Shown piece after piece: positions 18,401 to 25,909 of a stretch of DNA of 42,385 nt; position 1 is the stretch's first letter, and every line of letters starts with the position of its first letter. The position numbers and the translations under genes were made by a program. The stretch spans positions 1-42,385 of the forward strand of contig JAFYMP010000068.1 of NCBI GenBank assembly GCA_017556585.1. Direction: 5' to 3'. This DNA is from Bacteroidaceae bacterium (GTDB lineage: Bacteria > Bacteroidota > Bacteroidia > Bacteroidales > Bacteroidaceae). A model generated the notes under the pieces. The model saw only the letters and a program-made list of their open reading frames with translations, was not told the DNA's origin and did no database searches.

Positions 18401-19163
18401 ACAAAATACCTACATCGGACAAGATACCCTGTTCATCCTTCATTCGATAAGGGAAATCACTTTTCTCTACAAATTTTGATTCCTGTACTTTCTGTTCTTT
18501 TCCTTTTTTCTTTATAATTTTAAATTTTCCCGGTATCTTCACCTTGTCATACCGCACATTCATGTCTGTCAAGAAAGCAAATACGTCCTTATCAGCCGGA
18601 AGTTCAAAATTACCAAATCTTTGCTTCACTACACGTCTGCCTCCATCCAAACAATTATAAGCATAACGCACTACATTTTCATGCAATTTCTTTTTCTCCG
18701 GCAAAGGAACCTCTTCGGGACTGGCATGTGTATATTCATTACGCAAAGCATTCAGCAAACGAAACATATTCTCCAAAATTGCATAATATTTCAAAGGAGA
18801 AGCAGATACTATCTTTGTGGACAACTCCTTTACTATCTGTTCTTGGTTAGGTTCTTCATCCAATTCTGTAGGAATATAACCGTTCGGATAACGTTGTTCC
18901 ACATTGATAATCGGTTTTAAGAAAGGGAAATGGGAATGAAACAACTTTATAAGTTTCAGCTTGCGTTCACTCTTTATTTCTTCAACAGAGAGTTCTTTCA
19001 CTACTTTCATTTCCCAAAGTCTGTTTTCCTTCTCTTTTTCGGCACCATCCACTTCTATGCCCATCAATTTGGAGATATGGCATAATGTTTCAAAAGCATT
19101 TTGCCGAGCCATATTCAGATAGGCAGCGAAAATAGGTTTATTTTCTAATGATTTACTTTGCAT
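15423..19163 (-). CDS. cas13b: Cas13b, type VI-B CRISPR RNA-guided RNase
   Basis: This 1246-residue protein is the single effector of a type VI-B system: guided by a crRNA it binds complementary RNA, and its two HEPN domains then cut that RNA and bystander RNA. HEPN motifs lie at the ends, as in all Cas13b: RNEYTH (R141-H146) near the N-terminus and RNSFCH (R1203-H1208) near the C-terminus. All catalytic Arg and His residues are present. The length is close to that of Bergeyella Cas13b (about 1220), and 38 residues follow the second His, so the end is not obviously truncated although the stop codon overlaps a CRISPR repeat. The lysine-rich middle should hold the crRNA-binding and processing region. 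It lies 13 bases after the 634-residue membrane protein gene and directly before the array. There is no cas1 or cas2. Confidence 0.97.
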   Translation of the reverse strand: MQSKSLENKPIFAAYLNMARQNAFETLCHISKLMGIEVDGAEKEKENRLWEMKVVKELSVEEIKSERKLKLIKLFHSHFPFLKPIINVEQRYPNGYIPTELDEEPNQEQIVKELSTKIVSASPLKYYAILENMFRLLNALRNEYTHASPEEVPLPEKKKLHENVVRYAYNCLDGGRRVVKQRFGNFELPADKDVFAFLTDMNVRYDKVKIPGKFKIIKKKGKEQKVQESKFVEKSDFPYRMKDEQGILSDVGILLFVCLFLHKKYISMFMDKVKPYREGADAVEQKVLLETFSVFRIRLPKERYDSERPDYALGLDMLNELQKCPKELYETFAESDKAKFRVPIKSTSEDVVMDDGVIVENGEVLQIRVQDRFPTMALRYIDQTQAFPKIRFQVSLGHYRYSFYDKRCIDSKEEDRVRVLQKEINGFGRLNEIELKRKEKYGSYIRTNDKVRQDTAESEPYITDCRANYVFNGNRIGFLFFDKELGRTEIKSMNTNEDKEIMYIPELVFDKDLANGSKKEGTNAVCVPPVAWLSTYELPALMFHHHLCQKLNIASPDKKISKNPTEYVIIQCIKTYYRFFNDVKEGRLHPGMVKDKDSLASLIRKDYDPLQLKDIPMKLVDYLLNQKVNMEKVFKECAEERMEKMLKGTEVRLKMFKEERKSIGSKDNKFGKKGYVDIRPGKLADYLAKDMLMFQPVDKDNKNKVTGLNFQVIQASLAIYDKTWEELRAIFENAHLINQKNTTLNHPFLGNLFASKKKPLNTMDFYEHYLEEKINYLRRRLVKGTFSDAFLHRNRMKWQKRDEAYYKALAGRYLEELSKGNRTNLKAIELPRGLFERNIVEILKNVYADESKQTYTKDLAAFVKEQMFAYEKGEQLPYNTSFFISAYFTYVLTDKVQPFYVSTSNTYKRTYKFFNMINNVTKRNALVAQYYTQEEFKELRKKYKLTGKPDAKLAQYKKDAFDKEKKKPEFRGKSNEEIRNIIDSRLRKYHYEYDDNERAIRRFMVQDILVFLMAKELLLKNISKDDVKGKTRDKIKQYKLQNINPTSDTGNILSLSIPFSLTLTLKDGSTRTITQQELKLKNYGDFFRFVYDERLATLLSQTKSVEINRDDLEKELLHYDLQRTKIFGWVHAMENYLFKQHPELGEKDKMEEGSHYYYAQKVKNKKTGVEEIQYSPIRQNFRAMLNVTGNIPSQHLEAMVEIRNSFCHNHYVKNLNFGRYQSADIPKLADALELILKDLVKQHSKK

Positions 19164-19176
19164 ATAGTATATTCTT

Positions 19177-21081
19177 TTATTTTTTTCTTCTAATCCATTT
19201 GATTATTCTTGCAATCCAATTAGCAGCAAACCAAGATATAATTACCAAAACTATCAATAACACAACCAATAACACAGGCTTGACATTCCAGTTCCCATCT
19301 GCATTGTTTACTACATAATCCTCATAATATGACAATCCATCATAAGCGACAGAAACGATAGCAAAACATGCCACAACAATCCCAAAGAAAGCATCACGAC
19401 GATCGTTCTCCTTGTTTTCCTTTTCATCTTTAAGAGAACGAATCATCTCATGCAAAGGCAGTAATTTTTCTTCAATCTCTGTAAAGTGTTCACCTATACA
19501 AAGACTATCTTTACAGAGTTGATAAAAACGATTATGATGCGTATAATCTGATATATCTGTAAAGTAACTACTTACCTTAATTTTCTGTATTTTTAGGATA
19601 ACATCTTGTACTTCTTGAACATCCAACGAATAATTCCTATTGCCCTCTAAAACATTTATTTGTGTCAAATAATCAATCCAATAGAGTTGGGAATGGCGTT
19701 GCAATAATACCCAAATATATATCCATAAATATCTTTTTTCTATCGTGTTTTCATAATCCTTGAAGAAAGAGAATTCATTAGGTATTTTAGCAATATTAGT
19801 TCCTGCTTCCTGAGGCATTAAAGTCATAATAGCACATCCTTCTACCGTAGAAGCAAACCATACATTTCTAAAAGGTTGAATATATTGTTTGGAGGAACCC
19901 CCATTTTCTATTATCAAATTGTATTTACTGTTTTCTCCATGAGCAATTCGCATAAAATCGAGTAATACATCTTCACGATTATTCAATATTTCAACTTCCG
20001 GTAATTGAAAATAAGTAAATACATGCATTCGCAATTTATTGAATAACCTCACTTTTGATTGGTCTCTATTTCCTCTTGCATAAAGACCTCGCAAGAAAAA
20101 GGAAGTAAGTAACAGAGTAGAATTCCAAGTTGGAATTTCTGTAATATCATCCATACGAACTTCATTTTCATTCAGTTCAAGTAGCTTGGCATTTATATTT
20201 TCAAACAGTTCATTCAGTTTATTTTTCTTTTCAAGATATTTTACTTTCAATTTAGAATCTTCCTTATTCTGTTCTTTACCAGTCATTTTCTTCTCATACG
20301 ATAAAACATCCTTTCGTAATCCATAAAAATCTTCATAACAGCTAGAAGTTATAATGGATACAAGATTCGTTTTAGGAAAATCGTATAAATCCAATACATT
20401 ATTCAAATTTTCTTCAAATGACTTAATACCGTCTATACCCGCTCCTATATCTTTAGAAGAAGATAGATTCTTTAATTTGTTGGCCATCACATCAAATGGG
20501 AATTGACACTCTGTCGCATTCTTGTCAGTCTTTCTAAACAAATAATTGAAAGTCATCAAATCATCAATAGCTACAAATCCCTCCTTCTTTGTTATTTGAA
20601 CAGAAAATAGCAGTATTCCAACATGCGCATATGGCCACAATAATAATGTGGGATGGAAAAGTTCATCATCCATACCATCAACATTCATCATACGATTATT
20701 AACGTTTTCTTGTCGGTTGACATCAATGCAAAATGATGATTCAACCTTAGAAAACTTGAATTGTTGACTAGTAAAAAATTCCCAAGCCTTCAAAACTTTA
20801 TGTAACTGTGAGTTCTCTTCACACATGAAAGCCCTTTTCAATGAATAAACACGATAATCCTGTTCCTGAAAAATGACACGCCTTTCATCATTATTACGAG
20901 TTTTTACACTTGCATTGGCTTGAAGATAATCCTGAATATGCGGATACAAGACATTCTTTTCCACATCTATATTGGCTTCCCGCCAAATAGAATCCGATGA
21001 TTCAATAATCCTTCTTACTTCCACTTCATTGTCAAAAGTAAAAGGAACTATAAATATTGAACGATTACATAATAAATCCAT
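19177..21081 (-). CDS. Cas13b-linked 634-residue protein with two C-terminal membrane helices
   Basis: I do not recognise the family. It is first in the operon with cas13b, 13 bases ahead of it, behind a consensus promoter. Residues 1-560 look soluble and mostly mixed or helical, with a charged predicted coiled coil at about 250-305 and another helix-rich stretch at 485-560 ending MIRSLKDEKENKEN. Two hydrophobic helices follow: about 564-582 (DAFFGIVVACFAIVSVAYDG) and 602-622 (PVLLVVLLIVLVIISWFAAN), joined by a short polar loop, ending RIIKWIRRKK. A large cytosolic domain feeding a long helix into two terminal TM segments is the CorA layout, but no GMN motif is present. No RxxxxH HEPN motif was found, and it is over three times the size I recall for Csx27 or Csx28. 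By eye it is more AT-rich than the flanking genes. A role as a membrane effector or modulator of Cas13b is inference from position. Confidence 0.85.
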   Translation of the reverse strand: MDLLCNRSIFIVPFTFDNEVEVRRIIESSDSIWREANIDVEKNVLYPHIQDYLQANASVKTRNNDERRVIFQEQDYRVYSLKRAFMCEENSQLHKVLKAWEFFTSQQFKFSKVESSFCIDVNRQENVNNRMMNVDGMDDELFHPTLLLWPYAHVGILLFSVQITKKEGFVAIDDLMTFNYLFRKTDKNATECQFPFDVMANKLKNLSSSKDIGAGIDGIKSFEENLNNVLDLYDFPKTNLVSIITSSCYEDFYGLRKDVLSYEKKMTGKEQNKEDSKLKVKYLEKKNKLNELFENINAKLLELNENEVRMDDITEIPTWNSTLLLTSFFLRGLYARGNRDQSKVRLFNKLRMHVFTYFQLPEVEILNNREDVLLDFMRIAHGENSKYNLIIENGGSSKQYIQPFRNVWFASTVEGCAIMTLMPQEAGTNIAKIPNEFSFFKDYENTIEKRYLWIYIWVLLQRHSQLYWIDYLTQINVLEGNRNYSLDVQEVQDVILKIQKIKVSSYFTDISDYTHHNRFYQLCKDSLCIGEHFTEIEEKLLPLHEMIRSLKDEKENKENDRRDAFFGIVVACFAIVSVAYDGLSYYEDYVVNNADGNWNVKPVLLVVLLIVLVIISWFAANWIARIIKWIRRKK

Positions 21082-21100
21082 AAGCTCAATGGAGGTTCTA

Positions 21101-21133
21101 CAAATTTAAATTACCATTAGCGAGTAGACAAAA
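21101..21133 (-). promoter_or_regulatory. Promoter of the accessory-cas13b operon
   Basis: On the minus strand TTTTG (complement of 21129-21133), exactly 20 bases, then TAAATTTG (complement of 21101-21108) is a textbook Bacteroidota promoter. The ATG at 21081 lies 19 bases beyond the -7 box, giving a leader of roughly a dozen bases with no Shine-Dalgarno. It makes the VI-B operon independent of the upstream AAA+ gene. Confidence 0.8.
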
Positions 21134-21162
21134 CCTCAACCTCTTTAAAAACTACCGCTAAT
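21116..21162. promoter_or_regulatory. Inverted repeat enclosing the -33 box of the VI-B promoter
   Basis: ATTAGCGAGTAG (21116-21127) is the inverse of CTACCGCTAAT (21152-21162) apart from one extra base, with a 24-base loop holding the -33 box. It could be a terminator for the AAA+ gene just upstream, since its stop is at 21189, or an operator controlling the VI-B promoter. The long loop argues somewhat against a classic terminator. Confidence 0.55.
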
Positions 21163-21188
21163 TTGATTATATTTTCACAATTCTTTTT

Positions 21189-24100
21189 TCAATACCCGAT
21201 TCTGCGAGGTTGTTTCCAGGAATAGCTCTCCACATCTTCTAATAACACTTTATTACGTGGAGATTGTTCATCTCTACTGGCACGCAATATAACCTGTTCG
21301 TAAATAGTTCGAGCCAAATGTTTCATTGTACGAGCATTCGCAAACGAAAGGTTTCTGTTTGAGCACAACAACTCTATATACTCACGAATCTTTGCTTCTG
21401 CTTCCGGTGTAAACTTAACCTTATGTTTAGCCAAACGCCTACACAGAATCTCAAACAATTCATCGGAAGTATAATCATCAAAGAAGAAAGTATGATCAAA
21501 ATCATATATTCCATTAATGGTTAGTGAATTAGCTACAGTCTGACGTGGTGAATTGCATTCTGCAATTACCAAAGCTCCCTGCCCACCAACCTCAGGTACT
21601 AATGACATAAGCTTTATACGCAATTGCTCACTTGTCATTCTATATTCATTCATATTACGGAACTCCGGAGCATCACCATCAATGAAAAGCAGTCCGTGTC
21701 TGGAACGCTCCATAGCTTGTTTCAACACTTGGTCGCACTGATATTCCGAGACATTAAAAATTTGTTCCCCACGAACTTCAACCAAATTGCCTTTATCCAA
21801 CAGATTCATTGCCTTTAGTATATCGGCAAGAATTTCAGCAACATAAGTTTTACCGGTTCCTGTATTACCTACGAAATTCCATTTCAACAAACCTCTACCT
21901 ACAAATTTCTCTCCTTTAGAATTAAGGTAACGCGCTATATCCACAAAATTGTGTATCGCTTTTTTAACCTTAATTTGGCCTACAAGACTATCCAGTTTTA
22001 CCAATGCAGCATCAATTGCGTCATCATCAAATCCTCCTTTTTCAACGCGCTTTGCCTCTTCTTCTGTAATAGGAATGTCTGCAGCAATAATAGTTTGCAG
22101 CTGACGTTTGTTTAGTTCTCTTACCTCGTTAGAGAGACGTGTTGCCATACGAGGAAGTATTTCTGACGATAATAGACGAGTTACATAACGAGCATTGCCA
22201 AACGATGAACGTTTACGCAACACTTCACGCTTTATAAGCAAATAAAGTAATTTTTCCGCTTTCTTTGTAAAGCAATAATTATCGGCCTGTGCCCGTTGTA
22301 GCGCTATTTTATGTAATTCTTCCACCGAATAATCTTCAAAATGGAATGTATATGGGAATCTGGAACGCAACCCATCATTCATATCCAACAGGCGCTCCAT
22401 ATCCTTAGGATAACCTGCTAAAATAACTATCATATCCACTTTGTCGTTTGATAGAGTGGTAAGTAACGAATCTATTACATTTTTACCAAAATCATTCTGA
22501 TCATCTTTAGGACATAATTGATATGCTTCATCAATGAAAAGAATATTACCTTTGGCTCTATTCAAAATAGATTTCATTTTACGCTCAGTTTCACCCACGT
22601 GAGCTCCAACCAAATCACTCTTCTCTACGCAAATAACATCACCTTTTGAGAGTAATCCCATAGAGGCATATATTTCACCTAAAAAGTCTGCTACAGTAGT
22701 CTTACCTGTTCCGGGATTTCCTGTAAAGACCATGTGCAATGGTGGCATCTGCGTATGCAACCCGCGTTTCATACGCAGATTTGCCATCTTCACCATATTT
22801 AAATGTTGAGATATACTGCATTTAAGATTGGAAAGCCCCACCATTTCATTCAGCCCATCCATTCCTTTAGATTTCGTCTTCTCCTTTCGGATGCTTGGTA
22901 TATCTTCTACTTCAATGGTTTGCAGTTGTAATTTTGTAGGATTTTCTATTCTGCTAATACGATGTGCCATATTTGCAACAATAGTTTGCTCCATCAGATT
23001 ATTTATATAACGTGCATTACCAAAGTTCTTATCACGTGCACCATAATCTCTTGTTACAACAGATTTTAGATGTTTACGTACATCAACTGACATCTTATAT
23101 TTATTACGTTTACAATAGAGATCGGCAATCTGCATCAATTCATCCACATTGTAATCGTCAAAGAAGAATGTTTCATTCACACGCGATTTAATACCCGGGT
23201 TGGCATTTAGCATAAACTCTATCTCGTCAGGATAGCCAGCCAAAACAAGCATCCAATCTCTGCGTTTTTCATCTGAAAGGGCTGTTAACAATGCCTCTAA
23301 CACATGTTTTCCGGGATCTCTTGGATCATCGGGCACATACAAAGTGTAAGCCTCATCTATAAACAACACACCACCCTGTGCACTCTCAATAGCTTGTTCA
23401 GTAGCTCGTAGTTCGCTATCATAATAACGCCCCACTAAATTCTTGCGCTCTACACGTACTACGTGTCCACTGCTTAACAATCCTAATTCTTTATAAAGCT
23501 GACCTATAATCTCTGCAACGGTTGTTTTTCCAGTTCCAGGATTACCAACAAAACGAGCATGAAGTGAAGTACCTTTAACAGGCAGCCCCATCTCTTTACG
23601 TTTTACAGCAAGTGTGGACAATCTACTCAATTGCTTAATCTTCTCTTTTACACTGCTTAAACCAATCATTAGGTCTAATCTGTCTAAAGCCTTATCGTTT
23701 GAACTATCAACTAAAAAACTAGCTCTCAACATTGACAACATCTGTGGTACATCAACCTCGCCCTCCAGAGAATGTGCACCTACACTGAAAGATGCTAATA
23801 CAACAGATTTACCAAATGCAGTTAGTTCAACCTTATATCTACCATCCAACCAATTGCTGCCAATTTTAGGAGCGAATCCATAATAAACAGCAGTCAATTT
23901 GGTATTATAATCCTCTAAATATTGAGCTCGAGTTCTTTCTACTAATTTTCCGGTTTGATCATACAAGCAATAGTAAAAATCATAATCCCTAATAGCAATA
24001 CCAACCTTAGAAGCTAAATAACAATGAGCATTAACCTGTAGTGTCTGTTCTTTCTTGAAACCGATATATCCGGTTACAGTATTACAATTATAAGCATCTG

Positions 24101-24959
24101 AATCATTCTGAGAGGGGAAAAACGCCATACGCTCTATATGCAGAGTATCAAATACAGAATTAGCACACACCACTGATTTATCCCTGTCATATATCAGTTC
24201 GTAGGTATCAAGTCTTCTAATTGATATATGCAACTTATCAACCATTGTTGCATGCTTTGGAAAAAGACTCTCTGTATCAAAAGTTAGTTTGATATTCCCC
24301 TTGTTTTTTCTAATTCCTTTTAGTGTAATAATATTACTGAGAATAGTATGACAACGATAATTCTGAATAAAAATTTCCATTCCGTCATTATACGAATCCC
24401 CAACTGAAATCACAGCCTCTAAGTGAATAAAACGCTCATTCTTAAATAATGCTATTACTTCAGGCTCATTATAACTATCATCTATTTTACAAACGGAATC
24501 ACTATTAGCTATCAGCTTAACATCGACACAATTTATATCATTACCTGAAGCAGACGAATCAAAAATATCAAATTTACTTGAAGCTTTGCTCTCTTTAGAA
24601 TCATCATCACCTTCAAGTTGTTCTCTAATAAACTGATCTAACAATCTATCAAAATCATCGCTCTCAATGGTATGCCCATCATCATCGTCTTCATTATCAG
24701 AAGAAGATTCCGGTTCTGATTCCGTTTCCTCTGTTTTAAATTCTTCAAACCAATTTCTACGTCCTATCAACTTAAAATAATACAATGCCCATTCTATAAA
24801 ACGAATATCTTCTTCATTCCAAAATGGCTCATAAATCTTGAACTTTTCTATTATCTGCTCATCAGACAGAGATTCTTGAATAGTATCTTCTAACCAATGA
24901 AAGTACGATTCATTATAATTATTTATAAAATTAGCAGCTATATCAATGTTTGTTGACAT
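21189..24959 (-). CDS. Triple-module CbxX/CfqX-type AAA+ ATPase with acidic N-terminal region
   Basis: This 1256-residue protein has three AAA+ modules of the CbbX/SpoVK/EccA type. Walker A motifs are GNPGTGKT at about 472 and 747 and GNTGTGKT at about 1031. Walker B motifs are VLFIDEAYTL (531) and ILFIDEAYQL (806), but the third reads LLFIDGDAPEF (1090), replacing the catalytic Glu. The third module also lacks the arginine in the finger position (GIKSRVN and GLRSRFP in modules 1 and 2, GIYDFDH in module 3). Modules 1 and 2 should hydrolyse ATP; the third may only bind it. Residues 76-135 are strongly acidic and low-complexity, and 145-400 form an unidentified, probably beta-rich domain. Related proteins remodel or unfold partners; the partner is unknown. 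It follows mscS by 25 bases and sits just upstream of the VI-B promoter. Confidence 0.85.
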   Translation of the reverse strand: MSTNIDIAANFINNYNESYFHWLEDTIQESLSDEQIIEKFKIYEPFWNEEDIRFIEWALYYFKLIGRRNWFEEFKTEETESEPESSSDNEDDDDGHTIESDDFDRLLDQFIREQLEGDDDSKESKASSKFDIFDSSASGNDINCVDVKLIANSDSVCKIDDSYNEPEVIALFKNERFIHLEAVISVGDSYNDGMEIFIQNYRCHTILSNIITLKGIRKNKGNIKLTFDTESLFPKHATMVDKLHISIRRLDTYELIYDRDKSVVCANSVFDTLHIERMAFFPSQNDSDAYNCNTVTGYIGFKKEQTLQVNAHCYLASKVGIAIRDYDFYYCLYDQTGKLVERTRAQYLEDYNTKLTAVYYGFAPKIGSNWLDGRYKVELTAFGKSVVLASFSVGAHSLEGEVDVPQMLSMLRASFLVDSSNDKALDRLDLMIGLSSVKEKIKQLSRLSTLAVKRKEMGLPVKGTSLHARFVGNPGTGKTTVAEIIGQLYKELGLLSSGHVVRVERKNLVGRYYDSELRATEQAIESAQGGVLFIDEAYTLYVPDDPRDPGKHVLEALLTALSDEKRRDWMLVLAGYPDEIEFMLNANPGIKSRVNETFFFDDYNVDELMQIADLYCKRNKYKMSVDVRKHLKSVVTRDYGARDKNFGNARYINNLMEQTIVANMAHRISRIENPTKLQLQTIEVEDIPSIRKEKTKSKGMDGLNEMVGLSNLKCSISQHLNMVKMANLRMKRGLHTQMPPLHMVFTGNPGTGKTTVADFLGEIYASMGLLSKGDVICVEKSDLVGAHVGETERKMKSILNRAKGNILFIDEAYQLCPKDDQNDFGKNVIDSLLTTLSNDKVDMIVILAGYPKDMERLLDMNDGLRSRFPYTFHFEDYSVEELHKIALQRAQADNYCFTKKAEKLLYLLIKREVLRKRSSFGNARYVTRLLSSEILPRMATRLSNEVRELNKRQLQTIIAADIPITEEEAKRVEKGGFDDDAIDAALVKLDSLVGQIKVKKAIHNFVDIARYLNSKGEKFVGRGLLKWNFVGNTGTGKTYVAEILADILKAMNLLDKGNLVEVRGEQIFNVSEYQCDQVLKQAMERSRHGLLFIDGDAPEFRNMNEYRMTSEQLRIKLMSLVPEVGGQGALVIAECNSPRQTVANSLTINGIYDFDHTFFFDDYTSDELFEILCRRLAKHKVKFTPEAEAKIREYIELLCSNRNLSFANARTMKHLARTIYEQVILRASRDEQSPRNKVLLEDVESYSWKQPRRIGY

Positions 24960-24984
24960 AATTCTTGGTTTTAGAAGTTAATAT

Positions 24985-25902
24985 TTATTGGGTGATGCGG
25001 ACATCGAGTTGTGGGAATGGGAAGTGAATCCCCTTTTCAGGTAGTTGTTTATATATCTTCTCATTCAGACCATGGTAAACACTCCAATACTCCGAACTGG
25101 GTACCCAAACACGAACCAATACATTCACAGCACTATCGCCAAGAGACGATAAAGCTATGTATGGAGGATTAGGGTCTTGTTCAATACGACTATCCGCATT
25201 CACTATATCAAGCAACGCTGCACGAGCCACATCATAATCATCGCCGTACGATATTGTGACATTTAAGTCTATTCTACGACGTGTCTCGGCAGACGAATTA
25301 TTGATTACGTTGTTTATAATATTGGAATTCGGAATTGTTATCTGTTTATTATCGGTGGTACTCATCAATGTATTAAACAACCTAATCTCTTTAACAGTAC
25401 CTTCAAAACCCTGTGTCAAGATATAATCACCTACTTTAAACGGACGTAACAACAGAATAAGTATTCCACCTGCAAAATTCTGGAACGTGCCACTGAGAGC
25501 CATACCTATAGCCACACCTGCCGATGCAAGCAGAGCCACAAATGACGAAGTATCTACTCCCACCTTCTTTATAAGAGTAATTATAAGCACTATATATAAA
25601 GCGCCCTTCACAAAGGAACGGATAAAACCGGCAAGCGAAACTTCAACCTCCTTGCGAACAAAAACCTTATTTAATATCTTATCTATATATCTAATAATCC
25701 ATCTGCCTACGAGAAATATAAGTATGGCAATGAATATATCCCAAGCAAAATCAACAGCACTTTTCAAGATGAAAGAGAATGCATCTTCTACAGACATACC
25801 CTTTAACATCTCCACTGTTTGCTTCATTTTTTCTGCAGCAATAGAATCGGCAGCCAAAATATCCTGTTCGCTTATCGATTGCGCCAGTAACATCTTTATC
25901 AT
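24985..25902 (-). CDS. mscS: MscS-family mechanosensitive ion channel
   Basis: This 305-residue inner-membrane protein has three hydrophobic segments. The third is the pore-lining helix, with the Ala/Gly pattern SAGVAIGMALSGTFQNFAGG, followed by LLLRPFKVGDYI and a C-terminal vestibule domain (ITIPNSNIINNVINN, then ISYGDDYDVA). It opens under membrane tension to release solutes in osmotic downshock. The first 50 residues are an additional predicted periplasmic helix, as in many small MscS proteins. It starts seven bases after the GH97 gene stop and ends 25 bases before the AAA+ gene, implying one transcript. A second in-frame ATG three codons in is an alternative start. Confidence 0.92.
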   Translation of the reverse strand: MIKMLLAQSISEQDILAADSIAAEKMKQTVEMLKGMSVEDAFSFILKSAVDFAWDIFIAILIFLVGRWIIRYIDKILNKVFVRKEVEVSLAGFIRSFVKGALYIVLIITLIKKVGVDTSSFVALLASAGVAIGMALSGTFQNFAGGILILLLRPFKVGDYILTQGFEGTVKEIRLFNTLMSTTDNKQITIPNSNIINNVINNSSAETRRRIDLNVTISYGDDYDVARAALLDIVNADSRIEQDPNPPYIALSSLGDSAVNVLVRVWVPSSEYWSVYHGLNEKIYKQLPEKGIHFPFPQLDVRITQ

Positions 25903-25909
25903 TTCAAAA

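Noticed and set aside
19177..21081. The 634-residue protein as Csx28 or as a HEPN nuclease
   Set aside because: No RxxxxH or R-x4-6-H motif in a plausible helix was found, and the length is several times that of Csx28.
19177..21081. The 634-residue protein as a true CorA magnesium channel
   Set aside because: The two C-terminal helices fit the topology, but the GMN signature after the first helix is absent, so only the layout is comparable.
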